DNA of 64,000 nt from Achromobacter denitrificans NBRC 15125 (GCF_001571365.1 NZ_BCTQ01000003.1:124001-188000), one strand, 5' to 3'. Positions 44,601 to 55,070 are shown, numbered from the stretch's first letter. Notes: generated by a model from the sequence alone, not told the origin. Numbers and translations: made by a program.

Positions 44601-44989
44601 AGAACATCAATCTCAATGACGCCAACGACGGCGCCGCCAAGATCCGTTTCAGCGACGTGGACAGCCTGCGGGGCCGCCTGGGCGTGCGCCTGGCGCGCAC
44701 CGTGGAGCTCGAACCCGGCCAGGGCGACAAGCGGCGCGTCGCCACGACCTGGCTGCGCGCCAGCCTCGTCAACGAGTTCCTGGCCCAGCCGACCACGCGC
44801 TTTTCCTCGCAGGAGGGGTACGTGCCGTTCCGGGCGGACATGAAAGGCGTGTCGGCGCAGTTCAATCTGGGAGTGGACGTCGGGGTCAAGCGCAACCTCT
44901 CCTTCTACGGCAGCATCGGGGCGGAGACGAGCCTCGAAGGCGACGGCCACAGCCTGAACGGCAAGCTCGGCCTGAAAGTCGCGTTTTAG
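41663..44989 (+). CDS. Autotransporter (type Va) with beta-helical passenger
   Basis: This 1108-residue protein has an N-terminal signal region (LIALGVAPAHA, cleavage near residue 30), a beta-helical passenger of about 700 residues, a Pro-rich linker (PPNPVPPNPPGPPTPPAPPN) and a C-terminal autotransporter barrel of about 270 residues ending in Phe. The passenger begins with TGTGTLLIG-type strand repeats and then has three near-identical 68-residue PATR-type units. It probably reaches the cell surface as an adhesin or immune-interaction factor. The start is a GTG with weak ribosome-site support. The passenger lacks an RGD or protease triad that I can see. Confidence 0.9.
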   Translation: MQPWSPIEVRLLCKLSGASLIALGVAPAHAQVIDGGTTVTVPGTQSSPWNLGTNSLTIGNTGTGTLLIGAGGVVSSGSGFIGRQVGGVGNVSVSGAGAQWTAGPGLNVGNFGTGTLNIANGGHVTSTTNTYLGVAAGSSGTLTISGVGSQLNTAGFMRVGQTGQGTLQITGGAVVTNGLGYVGYDTTGVGVATVSGAGSQWNNSAELSVGTTGKGQLTISNGGAVSSTLGTLGGGASATGTVTVDGAGSSWTNSSTLTVGNGGSGTLTISNNAVVTATSARAGVTAGSQGVINIGAAALAAAAAPGTLTLTAPSPTLTLGATGTLVFNHTNTAGYAFVPAITGAGKLATYNGTTVLTANNSYTGGTTIAGGTLQLGNGGTSGVIVGNVANNGTLVFNRSDAVSFAGVISGSGTVNQIGAGTTTLTANHTYTGGTAINGGTLQLGNGGTTGSIVGNVANNGTLAFNRADTVTFAGQVSGTGAVEQRGAGTTILTGDNSYTGGTAISAGTLQLGDGGATGAITGNVANNGTLAFNRADTYAFAGLVSGSGGVDQIGAGATVLTANNTYAGPTNVNSGVLRAGIASAFSPNSDVNVAAGATLDLNGHSQAVAAVGNAGLVNMGASAAPGTILAASNYVGLGGAIAMNTYLGADASPSDRLAINGGSASGASSIVVTNVGGAGALTTGNGIQVVEARNGATTLPGAFTLGNPGGYVAAGPYAYTLQRSSVDASGVQNWYLRSTLDCTAAPSNPACQNPGPDPTPPNPVPPNPPGPPTPPAPPNYRPEVSTAVATPQLALAYGVALLDTLHERIGEERFFNPPAATGGPGLAWGRVIGVTGERDGSRSGILGSRGPDYDYKIYGLQAGVDLYRQANANGSMDYAGVYAAYGRATADVDHLDGRSAGQAAMNGVTLGGYWTHIGQQGWYVDAVIQGTRYDVDNGRSPAGLNLDTRGFGFASSLEGGYPFRLNEEWVIEPQAQLVYQNINLNDANDGAAKIRFSDVDSLRGRLGVRLARTVELEPGQGDKRRVATTWLRASLVNEFLAQPTTRFSSQEGYVPFRADMKGVSAQFNLGVDVGVKRNLSFYGSIGAETSLEGDGHSLNGKLGLKVAF
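42743..43354 (+). repeat. Three tandem 204-bp units inside the autotransporter gene
   Basis: The phrase encoding YTGGT starts at 42743, 42947, 43151 and (diverged) 43355, spacings of exactly 204 bp or 68 codons. The units share runs such as GNVANNGTL and GTLQLG. They are PATR-type strand repeats and could change number by recombination. Confidence 0.85.
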
Positions 44990-44999
44990 GAACGCCGCG

Positions 45000-46175
45000 T
45001 CAGCCCGCGGCCACGCGGAGGTTCGCCGCCGCGGCGACGAGCCGGTTGCCGCCCAGCGCCTTGGCGCGATAGAGCGCGCGGTCGGCGGTCGCCAAGGCCT
45101 CGGCCAGCGGCGGCGCATCCTGCTCGTACTGCGCCAGCCCGATGCTGACCGTGGCCGGGATCGCGATATTGTCGACTCGATTGGATATCGTTTCGGCAAA
45201 GCGCCGCGCGACGGACTCGCCCAGGGCCGGGGCGCGGTGCGCGGCCTCGCCCGGCAGCAGCGCCGCGAACTCTTCTCCGCCGATGCGGGCGAGAACCGCG
45301 TCGGGCCCCAGCATGTCCCGGGCGGTTTCGGCGAAGCATTGCAGCACCTGGTCGCCCTGCTGGTGGCCGTAGCGGTCGTTGATGGCCTTGAACTGGTCGA
45401 GGTCGAACGCCAGCACGGCGATCGGCTCGCGCCCCTGCCCGGCCTCGATGAGACGGGCGCCCTGCTCGAAGAACCAGCGGCGGTTGCCCAGCCGGGTCAG
45501 GTAGTCGGTCTGGGATTCGCGGATGAGTTCGCCGTGCGTTTCCTCGCGCACGAGCTTGATCAGCGTCATGGGCAGCAGGATGGAATACAGCACCCCCTCG
45601 TACATGGTCAGCGTGCTGGCGGACAGCTGCACGCCGGGCCCGTGCGTGGCCACCCACCAGGGCAGGAGGAACGAACGGCCCAGGTAGATCAGGGCATGGA
45701 TGCCGGTTACCGCCGCGGCGATGCGCAAGGGCTTGAGCGCTTTCAGTTCATGGCAGCGCAGCAGTTCCCGAGTGGTCGCGGCGCTTACCAGCGCAATGGG
45801 AAACGCGCTGACGTATTTCCAGACCGCATCTTCCCACCGCACCCCGGCCGTCGCCCACACCAGCGCCATCACGATGAGCAGCGCGAACGACGCACCGCGG
45901 TACTGCCTTCCCCGCAAGGACGCGGCGCCGTTCATGACCAGCAGGTAGCCGCTGAGGATGATGAGGTTGGCGGCGGCGGAGCCCAGGGGCGCGGGCAACT
46001 GGGTCCGGAACAGCCCCGCCGTGCATCCCAGCGCCAGCGTGGCGAAGCCCGCCGCCAGGGTCCGCAGGGACCCGCTGCGCTTGGGATGGGCCCGATGCTC
46101 CCAGAACGTCAAGCCTGCCGTGGCCAGCAGCGTTCCGATGATGATGAAGTAAAGGGTAAGGAGATCGACGTACAT
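45000..46175 (-). CDS. Membrane-anchored diguanylate cyclase (GGDEF)
   Basis: The 391-residue protein has about six to seven N-terminal membrane helices (residues 1-205), then a GGDEF domain starting QTDYLTRLGNRRWF. The active site is GGEEF and the metal-binding segment is AFDLDQFKAINDRYGH, so cyclic di-GMP synthesis is expected. It converges on the autotransporter gene with only 10 bp between stops. Cyclic di-GMP often controls adhesins, but no direct link is shown. Confidence 0.92.
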   Translation of the reverse strand: MYVDLLTLYFIIIGTLLATAGLTFWEHRAHPKRSGSLRTLAAGFATLALGCTAGLFRTQLPAPLGSAAANLIILSGYLLVMNGAASLRGRQYRGASFALLIVMALVWATAGVRWEDAVWKYVSAFPIALVSAATTRELLRCHELKALKPLRIAAAVTGIHALIYLGRSFLLPWWVATHGPGVQLSASTLTMYEGVLYSILLPMTLIKLVREETHGELIRESQTDYLTRLGNRRWFFEQGARLIEAGQGREPIAVLAFDLDQFKAINDRYGHQQGDQVLQCFAETARDMLGPDAVLARIGGEEFAALLPGEAAHRAPALGESVARRFAETISNRVDNIAIPATVSIGLAQYEQDAPPLAEALATADRALYRAKALGGNRLVAAAANLRVAAG

Positions 46176-46413
46176 CGGGGACGTGGGGTATGGCGCCGGC
46201 GTATCGCGGCGGCCAGCCGGAATTTTACGTTGGAAAGCCCGTGGAAAGACGTAACGAAACCCCGGGAATCCCCGCGCCGAACAGCGTTTTACCCGGCATT
46301 GCCTGGGTCAGCCGGCAGTCAGCATGACGCGCATGCGTGGCAAATTTGCCACTCATCTACAATCCTTGGCCGTGCCGGTCTGCGACGCGACCGGCTGTAG
46401 CTCACAGGTAGTA

Positions 46414-47373
46414 ATGACGCGCCCGAAGAAATCTCCTCCCAGGAAAAGAAGCTCCACCAGCCGATCCACGGCCCGATCCGGCGGCCGATTCCCCCGCTTC
46501 CTGAAGGCGCTGCTGTTCTCGTCGCTGGCGAGTTTCGGGGCCGCCACCTACGTATTGAATCCGCAATGGCGGATCCCGGCGCCGGTGCAGCAGGCGCTGA
46601 ACCAGCTGGGCTGGCCGTGGCACGGCACGCAGGCCCCGGAAGCCGCGCCGCCCCGGGAGCGGACGGCGCCGCCGGCCGCGGTGCCCACGGCCGCGCCCAC
46701 CGGCGCCCCCGCCCAAACGATGTTCGCGGAATGCCGGCAGTTCTTTCCGCATTCGCGCCCGCCGGAAGTACCGGGCAGCCAGAAGCTGCGCGAAGTGTGT
46801 TTTTCCGCCTTCGCCATCCTGCACGACGGCCAGACCAAGACCCCGGTTTTCGTGGCGGAACGGTTGAGCCGCCAGATGCTGACGCAGGCCCAGGGCATGC
46901 GCCGCACCGACAAGTTCTACGCGGAAGCCCGCCTGCCGCGCGCCGAACGGGCCGAGCTGGAGGATTACCGCGGATCGGGCTTTTCGCGCGGACACATGGC
47001 GCCGGCCGGCGACATGTCCACGCCCGAGGCCATGGCGCAGAGCTTTTCCCTGGCCAACATGGTGCCGCAGGACCAGACGCACAATGGCGGCGCGTGGAGC
47101 AGCATCGAGCAGGACACCCGCAAGTACGTGATGCGCGCCGCCGGCGACGTGTATGTGTTCACGGGCCCGGTCTATGCCGACAAGCCCAAGACCATCGGCG
47201 CCGGCGTGGCCGTGCCCGCCTACCTCTACAAGGTCGTGTACGACGCGACCTCGGGCCGCTCCTGGGTGCACTGGCAGGCGAACGCCGCCAGCACCAAGGC
47301 CGGGCCGCCGATCAGCTACGAGGAATTCGTGAAGCGCACGGGCTTGCGCTTGTTGCCCCAAGGCGGCAACTGA
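46414..47373 (+). CDS. Membrane-anchored DNA/RNA non-specific endonuclease (NUC1 family)
   Basis: This 319-residue protein has a basic N-terminus, one membrane helix (about 29-46), a Pro/Ala-rich linker (72-100) and a NUC1 domain. The catalytic motif is SRGHMAPAGDM with His194 (DRGH in most homologues; here Ser replaces Asp), followed by NMVPQDQTHNGGAW with the metal-binding Asn. It would cut nucleic acids in the periplasm. The ATG at 46414 follows AGGTAG; an upstream start at 46324 adds an unlikely extension. Confidence 0.87.
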   Translation: MTRPKKSPPRKRSSTSRSTARSGGRFPRFLKALLFSSLASFGAATYVLNPQWRIPAPVQQALNQLGWPWHGTQAPEAAPPRERTAPPAAVPTAAPTGAPAQTMFAECRQFFPHSRPPEVPGSQKLREVCFSAFAILHDGQTKTPVFVAERLSRQMLTQAQGMRRTDKFYAEARLPRAERAELEDYRGSGFSRGHMAPAGDMSTPEAMAQSFSLANMVPQDQTHNGGAWSSIEQDTRKYVMRAAGDVYVFTGPVYADKPKTIGAGVAVPAYLYKVVYDATSGRSWVHWQANAASTKAGPPISYEEFVKRTGLRLLPQGGN

Positions 47374-47393
47374 GCGTCCGGCGGCCCGGCGGC

Positions 47394-47873
47394 TCAGCCC
47401 CGTCTTGCCGCCTCGATCGTGGCGATATCGATCTTGCCCATGGTCATCATCGCTTCGAAGGCGCGCTTGGCGGCCGCGGGATCGGGATCGGCGATCGCCT
47501 CCATCAGCACCCGCGGCGTGATCTGCCACGACAGGCCCCATTTGTCCCGGCACCAGCCGCACTCGCTCTCCTGGCCGCCGTTGCCGACGATGGCGTTCCA
47601 CAGGCGGTCGGTCTCGGCCTGGTCTTCGGTGGACACCTGGAAGGAAAAGGCTTCCGTGTGCTTGAACGCCGAGCCGCCGTTCAACCCCAGGCAGGGAATG
47701 CCGATCACGGTGAACTCCACCGTCAGCACGTCGCCCTGCTTGCCTGAAGGATAGTCGCCGGGCGCGCGCAGGATCCTGCCCACGGCGCTGTCCGGAAAAG
47801 TCTGCGCGTAGAACTGCGCGGCGTCCAGGGCGTCGCGGTCGTACCAAAGGCAAATCGTGTTTTTGCTGGTCAT
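47394..47873 (-). CDS. PhnB-like VOC-superfamily protein
   Basis: This 159-residue protein has the PhnB/3-demethylubiquinone-methyltransferase-like VOC fold: ICLWYDRDALDAAQFYAQTF at the start, VEFTVIGIPCLGLNGG, and CGWCRDKWGLSWQITPRVLM near 104-123. Proteins of this group have no fixed activity. It converges on the NUC1 gene with 20 bp between stops. Confidence 0.88.
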   Translation of the reverse strand: MTSKNTICLWYDRDALDAAQFYAQTFPDSAVGRILRAPGDYPSGKQGDVLTVEFTVIGIPCLGLNGGSAFKHTEAFSFQVSTEDQAETDRLWNAIVGNGGQESECGWCRDKWGLSWQITPRVLMEAIADPDPAAAKRAFEAMMTMGKIDIATIEAARRG

Positions 47874-48168
47874 CCTGGCTCTCCTGTCGTTGACGGATCG
47901 GCGCCGGGGCGGCGGCCCGGTGGGCGGATGCGCGCGGCGCGTCGGGATACCCGGTACCCCGAGGATAGCCGCAGGCTCCGCCGGCGCGCGTTACCAAGCT
48001 TTGGAAAATGTTGTGCCCCGGCGGCCGGCCGCGCAGTCGTGGACGAGGTAGGCCTGCCCGCCGAATGCCGCCAGATTTGTTACTCCCGCCCCCGCGGCCC
48101 GCGGTGCCAGACTGTTCCCAGGGCCGCCAGCGGGCGGCCTGCCGCTCATCCTCAGGAGGAATCCCGCC

Positions 48169-48951
48169 ATGACCGCAGCAAACGACCCCGCAACCCCCGG
48201 CGCGGCACCCGCCATGCGCACGCCCCCCGTCGTATCGCCCCAGGCATGGGAAGCGGCGCGCGCGCAACTGCTGGTGAAGGAAAAAGCCCAGACCCGCGCC
48301 CGCGACGCCCTGGCCGCCGAGCGCCGCCGCATGCCCTGGATGGCGGTGGACCAGGCCTACGCCTTCGAAGGGCCCGACGGCAGGCTCGGCCTGCCGGACC
48401 TGTTCAACGGCCGCCGCCAGTTGATCGTCTACCGCGCCTTCTACGAACCCGGCGTCTACGGCTGGCCGGAACACGCCTGCCGGGGATGCTCCATGGTGGC
48501 GGACCAGGTCGCCCACCTTGCGCATCTCAACGCCCGCGACACCACCCTCGTCTTTGTCTCGCGGGCGCCGCAGGCCGACATCGCGCGGCTGAAGGCGAGA
48601 ATGGGCTGGACGATGCCGTGGTTCACGCTCACGGACCGCTTCGACGCCGATTTCGGCGTGGACGAGTGGCGCGGAACGAACGTGTTCTTCCGCGATGGGA
48701 ACCGCGTGTTCCGCACCTACTTCCTGAACAACCGCGGCGACGAGCAGATGGGCGGCACCTGGAACTACCTGGACATCACGCCGCTGGGGCGCCAGGAAGC
48801 CTGGGAGGATTCCCCCGAAGGCTATCCGCAGACGCCGACCTACAAATGGTGGAACTGGCACGACAGCTACGTGGACGGCGCGGCGCCCGACCGCAAGTGG
48901 GTGGAGATCTCCGACGCGGGCGAGGCCGCGTTCCGCAACAAGGACAAGTAG
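48169..48951 (+). CDS. DUF899 family thioredoxin-like protein
   Basis: This 260-residue protein belongs to DUF899: MPWMAVDQAYAFEGPDG, RQLIVYRAFYEP, CRGCSMVADQVAHLAHLNAR with a CxxC pair, and NNRGDEQMGGTWNYLDITPLG. The fold is thioredoxin-like and the CRGC site may be redox-active. AGGAGG precedes the ATG. The function is unproven. Confidence 0.9.
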   Translation: MTAANDPATPGAAPAMRTPPVVSPQAWEAARAQLLVKEKAQTRARDALAAERRRMPWMAVDQAYAFEGPDGRLGLPDLFNGRRQLIVYRAFYEPGVYGWPEHACRGCSMVADQVAHLAHLNARDTTLVFVSRAPQADIARLKARMGWTMPWFTLTDRFDADFGVDEWRGTNVFFRDGNRVFRTYFLNNRGDEQMGGTWNYLDITPLGRQEAWEDSPEGYPQTPTYKWWNWHDSYVDGAAPDRKWVEISDAGEAAFRNKDK

Positions 48952-48974
48952 CGCCGGCCGCGCCGGCTCCCGCT

Positions 48975-49589
48975 TCAGCTGCCGCGCTTGCCTTTCTTTG
49001 CCTTGGGCTTGCCGGCGGCCTTGCGGATGCGCTTGGGCTCGACGGGCGCCAGCGCCATTTCCGTGGTGGGAATCCGGACGCCTCGCAGTTCGTCGACCAG
49101 GCGCGACACTGCCAGCGTCGCCGGCAGGGTCTGCACGTCGCGCGCGAAGTAGCTGATCCTGCCATCCCTGGCGACCTGCGCGCCGAAAGTCTCCGAGACG
49201 CGCTTACGCTGCACGCGGGCCGCGGCGTTCAGGCTGCCGGCGTAGCAGATCGGCACGCGCACCCTGCCCGACATCTGGCCGTCGTCGCCCGCCACGACCG
49301 CCAAGTGGCCATTCGTACTCTGGAGCTCCGCCGACGTCATCCCCGCAACGACGAATTTCCCCGCCTTTGCATTCTCGATCGCCTGATCGTGGGAGAAACC
49401 CAGCGACGTCCAGTCCGTCGAGGCCCGCAACAAGGCCACGATGGCATCGGCGTTCATGCCCGGTCCGGTGAACAGGTCCGGGTCGAAGAACGGACCGGAG
49501 ACCGCCTTCACGTATTTGTTGCAGTCTTCGGAGTTGCCTGCGAACGCGAGCGCGCATTCGGCCAGGATTTCATCACGTGCATCCGGCAT
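48975..49589 (-). CDS. Small protein with amidase-like Cys/His pair, basic tail
   Basis: This 204-residue protein has a CNKYVKAV motif with Cys23 and an NGHLAVVAG motif with His95, the order and spacing of NlpC/P60, CHAP and type VI amidase-like cysteine peptidases (Cys on the first helix, His on a central strand). The C-terminus is lysine-rich (KPKAKKGKRGS). There is no signal peptide. GGGGGAGA precedes the ATG at 49589. If real, it could be a peptidoglycan hydrolase such as a secreted effector; no immunity gene or secretion gene was recognised nearby. It might instead be an unrelated small protein. Confidence 0.6.
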   Translation of the reverse strand: MPDARDEILAECALAFAGNSEDCNKYVKAVSGPFFDPDLFTGPGMNADAIVALLRASTDWTSLGFSHDQAIENAKAGKFVVAGMTSAELQSTNGHLAVVAGDDGQMSGRVRVPICYAGSLNAAARVQRKRVSETFGAQVARDGRISYFARDVQTLPATLAVSRLVDELRGVRIPTTEMALAPVEPKRIRKAAGKPKAKKGKRGS

Positions 49590-49774
49590 TTTCCGATCTC
49601 CCCCGTCGTGGTCGCGACGTCGATGTCGATGCGCCGCCATGAGCCGCGAACCGCGAGGCCTGGCGCATTTGCCACGACGCTAACGCAGGCAAGCGCCATC
49701 ACCCATACCCCATATGGGTGATGGCGCGGCGCGGCCGGCCGGTGGCGGGCGCGCCGTCGGCTTCGCGCAGGCGC

Positions 49775-50386
49775 TCAGACCACCTTCAAGCCCAGCACCT
49801 GTTCCGTCGTCATCACGTCGCCGAAGGTGTCGTCGATGCTGGCCAGGGCGGCGCGATGCAGGTTGTCGCGGCTCACGACGCTGCCGTCCGCGCGGTCCAG
49901 GTCGCGGGTGGCGCAGGCGTCCTCGGCCACGATGACGCCGTAGCCCAGCGGCACGGCGTCGCGCGCCGCGCCCGCCACGCAGGCGTGGGTCATCAGGCCC
50001 GTGATCACCAGCGTCTTGATGCCGGCGGCTTTCAGGCGCTGGTCCAGGTCGGTGGTGGGAAACACGCTGACCGAAGTCTTGCGCACGACCGCGTGGTGCG
50101 GGGCCGGCTGCAATTCGGCGTGGAATTCGGCGGTGGCGCTGTGCTCGGCGAAGATGGGGCTGCCTTCGGGCGTCAAATGCTGGATGTGGAATACCGGCAT
50201 CCCGGCCTGGTCGGCGTGCGCGATCAGGCGCTGCGCGTTGCCCAGCGCCGCGGGGCCATCGGGGATCGGCATCTTGCCGGTGAAGTACTCGTTCTGGAAG
50301 TCGATGACCAGGAGCGCCGTGCTGGATGCGTCGAGCGAGGCCGGGGCGGCGGCGCCGGCGAGGGTGCGGATGGTGGGATGGTTCAT
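49775..50386 (-). CDS. Isochorismatase-family cysteine hydrolase
   Basis: This 203-residue protein has the family triad: Asp in LLVIDFQNEY near residue 30, Lys in RKTSVSVF near 100 and Cys in THACVAG near 134. Members hydrolyse amides or ureides or isochorismate. AAAGGA precedes the ATG at 50386. It is divergent from a GlxA-type regulator that likely controls it. Confidence 0.9.
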   Translation of the reverse strand: MNHPTIRTLAGAAAPASLDASSTALLVIDFQNEYFTGKMPIPDGPAALGNAQRLIAHADQAGMPVFHIQHLTPEGSPIFAEHSATAEFHAELQPAPHHAVVRKTSVSVFPTTDLDQRLKAAGIKTLVITGLMTHACVAGAARDAVPLGYGVIVAEDACATRDLDRADGSVVSRDNLHRAALASIDDTFGDVMTTEQVLGLKVV

Positions 50387-50682
50387 GGCGGGGTCCTTTG
50401 CGGGATGGAATGGAATCGGGGCCCGGCGGCAGCGCGGGCCAGCCGCGCGCCCGGCGGCGCGCAAGACCTTAGTGTCCCGCCGGACGCGCCGCAGCGATAG
50501 TGGCCCGATGGACAACTATTGCTAGAATCGGGCCAAGCCAGCGGAGCCTTGCCGCCCAGCCAGGCCAAGCGAGCCGGGCCTCTTCAGCCAGGCGGGCCGG
50601 CCCCCTTCAGCCCAGCGGACTCAGCCTTTTTCGGGCCGAGCGTCCACCTTCCCGCCGGCTTCGCCTCCTTCGCCGGATTCCC
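50387..50682. other. Divergent intergenic region with low-complexity CCAAG-like pentamers
   Basis: These 296 bp hold the shared promoters of the isochorismatase and GlxA-type regulator. The segment 50531-50630 is low complexity, with CCAAG, CCAGC, CCAGG and CGAGC pentamers that recall the clearer pentamer repeat at 63691-63810. No gene is visible. Confidence 0.5.
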
Positions 50683-51626
50683 ATGCACACCGTCGCCATC
50701 ATCGCCTTCGAAGGCATCAGCCCTTTCCACCTGTCCGTCCCCTGCATGGTGTTCGGCGACGACCTGTCCCGCCTGGGCGTGCCGCGCTACCGCCTGCTGA
50801 TTTGCGCCGAGAAGCCGGGGTTGATCCCGACCATGTCGGGATTCCAGATCCAGGTGGAGCACGGGCTGGACGCGCTGGAGCAGGCCGACACCCTCATCAT
50901 GCCCGCCTGGCGGGATCCGGAGGAGACGGCGCCCGCCGCGCTGCTGGAGGCGCTGCGCGCGGGCCATGACCGGGGCGCCCGGATCGCCGGCTTGTGCCTG
51001 GGCACCTTCGTGCTGGCCGATGCCGGCCTGCTGGACGGGCGCACCGCCGCCACCCACTGGGCCTGGGGCGACGACTTCGCGCGCCGCTACCCCAAGGTCG
51101 AGCTGGACCGCAAATCCCTCTACCTGGACGACGGCGACATCCTCACCTCGGCCGGCACGGCCGCGGCGATCGATTGCTGCCTGCACCTGCTGCGCCGCGA
51201 CCACGGCGCGGAAATCGCCAACCGCGTGGCGCGGCGCATGGTGGTGGCGCCGCACCGCGACGGCGGCCAGGCCCAGTACATCGAGCAGCCGCTGCCCGGC
51301 GTCACCGGCTCCGACCGCCTGGGCGCCGCGCTGGACTGGGCGCTGGAACACCTGGAATCCCCGCTGACGCTGGACCTGCTGGCCGATCGCGCCGGGATGA
51401 GCCGGCGCAATTTCACACGGCGCTTCAAGGCCAAGACGGGCGCCACGGTGTCGCAATGGCTGCTCAACCACCGGCTGGCGGCGGCCCAGCGGCTGCTGGA
51501 GACGAGCGACAAGGCGGTGGACCGGGTCGCGGAACTGGCGGGCTTCGGCTCGCCCGCCTCGTTCCGGCAGCATTTCCTGAACGCCTTCGCCGTGTCGCCC
51601 TCGGCCTACCGGCGGCAGTTCAGCGC

Positions 51627-51630
<4 letters not shown>
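50683..51630 (+). CDS. GlxA-family transcriptional regulator (DJ-1/PfpI plus AraC HTH)
   Basis: The 315-residue protein has an N-terminal DJ-1/PfpI-like domain (HTVAIIAFEGISPFHLSVPC, GLCLGTFVLADAGLLDGRTA) and a C-terminal AraC-type double HTH (RAGMSRRNFTRRFKAKTG, then ELAGFGSPASFRQHF). It is divergent from the isochorismatase gene and probably senses its substrate. The ATG at 50683 begins the conserved strand. The stop shares a CTAG with the stop of the convergent dioxygenase gene. Confidence 0.93.
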
Positions 51631-53446
<1,816 letters not shown>

Positions 53447-53482
53447 CTACGAGCGCCCCTAGCAGGCGGCGGCCAAATAAAG

Positions 53483-53494
53483 TACGTATACGTA
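53483..53494. promoter_or_regulatory. Perfect TACGTATACGTA palindrome upstream of amnB
   Basis: TACGTATACGTA is a 12-bp perfect palindrome 102 bp upstream of the amnB start, in the region shared with the divergent murA-like gene. FadR/VanR-subfamily GntR proteins prefer GTATAC-centred sites, so it could be such an operator. Confidence 0.55.
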
Positions 53495-53523
53495 TAAATA
53501 ACCGAAAACCGAGCCCCCGGGAC

Positions 53524-53539
53524 CTAGGGATATTCCCGA
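53524..53539. promoter_or_regulatory. CTAGGGATATTCCCGA element between amnB and murA-like genes
   Basis: The 16-bp element contains the inverted repeat GGGA-TAT-TCCC. Nearly the same sequence, CTAGGGATATCCCGA, occurs at 63606-63620 upstream of the Bug/BAAT operon. A shared regulator is the simplest explanation. Confidence 0.55.
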
Positions 53540-53600
53540 CCCGCGGCGCGCGGACGCTACAATTCCGGCCATTGTTTTCCAACCCGCAGCACGCTCCTCC

Positions 53601-54902
53601 ATGTCCAACCTCATCGTCCACGGCGGCACGCCCCTGCGCGGCCGCGTCATTCCTTCGGCCAACAAGAACGCGGTGCTGCCCGTGCTGTGCGCCACCCTGC
53701 TGACCGATCAGCCGCTGCGGCTGCATGGCGTGCCGGACATCACCGACGTCCGCAAGATCCTGGACATCTTCCGCACGCTGGGCAGCGACGTCCGGCTGGA
53801 CGAGGCCACCCGCACGCTGGACCTGCACCACCGCGACACAAAATTCGACGCCGCCCTGCACCGGCTGCCCGAGGAAATGCGCTCGTCCATCATGCTCGTG
53901 CCGCCGCTGCTGGCGCGCTTCGGCGTGGCGCGCCTGGAAGACAACGTCAAGGGCTGCACGCTGGGCGTGCGCGAAATCGATCCGCACGTGGACATCTTCC
54001 GCTCCTTCGGCGGCGAGGTGGAACGCGCCAGCGGTTCGCTGCTGGTCCGCAGCAGCGGCCCCCTGAAGCCCAACCACCACTGGCTGGACTACGCCTCCGT
54101 CACCACGACCGAGAACTTCGTGCTGTGCGCCGCCTCGGCCCAGGGCGAATCCACGCTGACCAACGCCGCCTCCGAGCCGCACGTGCAGGAATTCTGCCGC
54201 TTCATGGCGATGATGGGCGCCGACATCGACGGCATCGGCACCTCGCGCCTGACGGTGCGCGGCGGCGCCCGCCTGCAGGGCGGCGAGTTCACCTTCGAGG
54301 AAGACTTCCACGAAATCACCACCTTCCTCGCGCTGGGCGCGATCACGGGCGGCGACGTCGTCGTGCGCAACCGCACGCCGGGCAATTTCCCGCTGATCGA
54401 CCGCACCTTCGCCAAGTTCGGCGTGCGGATCGTGCACGAGGACGGCTGGTCGCGCGCGCTGCGCGACGGGCCGCTCAAGGTACAGACGCCCTTCACCAGC
54501 AACGTGCTGACCAAGGTCGAGGCGGCGCCGTGGCCCTATTTCCCGGTGGACCTGCTGCCGATCTTCATCGCGCTGGGCGTGTGCGCGCAGGGCAATGCGA
54601 TGTTCTGGAACAAGGTCTACGACGGCGCGCTGGGCTGGACGGGCGAACTGTCGAAGTTCGGCGCGCACGTGTTCTCGTCGGATCCCCACCGGGTCATCAC
54701 TTTCGGCGGCATGCCGCTCACGCCGGCCGTGGTGGAAAGCCCCTACATCATCCGGGTCGCGATCGCGCTCTTCATGATCGCCAGCAGCATCGAGGGCCGC
54801 TCCGAGATCCGCAACGCCACGCCGATCCGCCGCGCCCACCCGCGCTTCGTGGAAAACCTGCGCAGCCTGGGCGTGCAGGTCGAGTGGGCCAACGAAGAAT
54901 AA
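53601..54902 (+). CDS. MurA-type UDP-GlcNAc 1-carboxyvinyltransferase paralogue
   Basis: The 433-residue protein has the MurA/EPSP-synthase fold with SANKNAVLPVLC (Lys22-Asn23 of the substrate site), the catalytic loop KGCTLGVRE with Cys119, and VDLLPIFIALG. Normal MurA is about 418 residues and lies among other genes, so this is probably a second, divergent copy. It should transfer enolpyruvyl to UDP-GlcNAc or a related sugar nucleotide. Retention of Cys119 predicts fosfomycin sensitivity of the enzyme itself. It is divergent from amnBA. Confidence 0.82.
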   Translation: MSNLIVHGGTPLRGRVIPSANKNAVLPVLCATLLTDQPLRLHGVPDITDVRKILDIFRTLGSDVRLDEATRTLDLHHRDTKFDAALHRLPEEMRSSIMLVPPLLARFGVARLEDNVKGCTLGVREIDPHVDIFRSFGGEVERASGSLLVRSSGPLKPNHHWLDYASVTTTENFVLCAASAQGESTLTNAASEPHVQEFCRFMAMMGADIDGIGTSRLTVRGGARLQGGEFTFEEDFHEITTFLALGAITGGDVVVRNRTPGNFPLIDRTFAKFGVRIVHEDGWSRALRDGPLKVQTPFTSNVLTKVEAAPWPYFPVDLLPIFIALGVCAQGNAMFWNKVYDGALGWTGELSKFGAHVFSSDPHRVITFGGMPLTPAVVESPYIIRVAIALFMIASSIEGRSEIRNATPIRRAHPRFVENLRSLGVQVEWANEE

Positions 54903-55070
54903 GCCGCGCCTCGGCCCCCGGGGTGCTGCCGGCCGGCCGGCGCAAGCCTATACTTTCCAGACACGCGCGCTCCGTTACGCGAAATGGGAGCTCGCCGACT
55001 TGCTCCCGGCGCGACGCGCCGGACGCGTGGAACTCCAGGGTCATGGCCCCTTTCACAGGAGGCGGCTGCC

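Noticed and set aside
42356-45199. A 947-codon minus-strand open frame
   Set aside because: It is antisense to the autotransporter, whose Gly/Thr/Asn-rich repeats leave the reverse frame open; no domain is seen.
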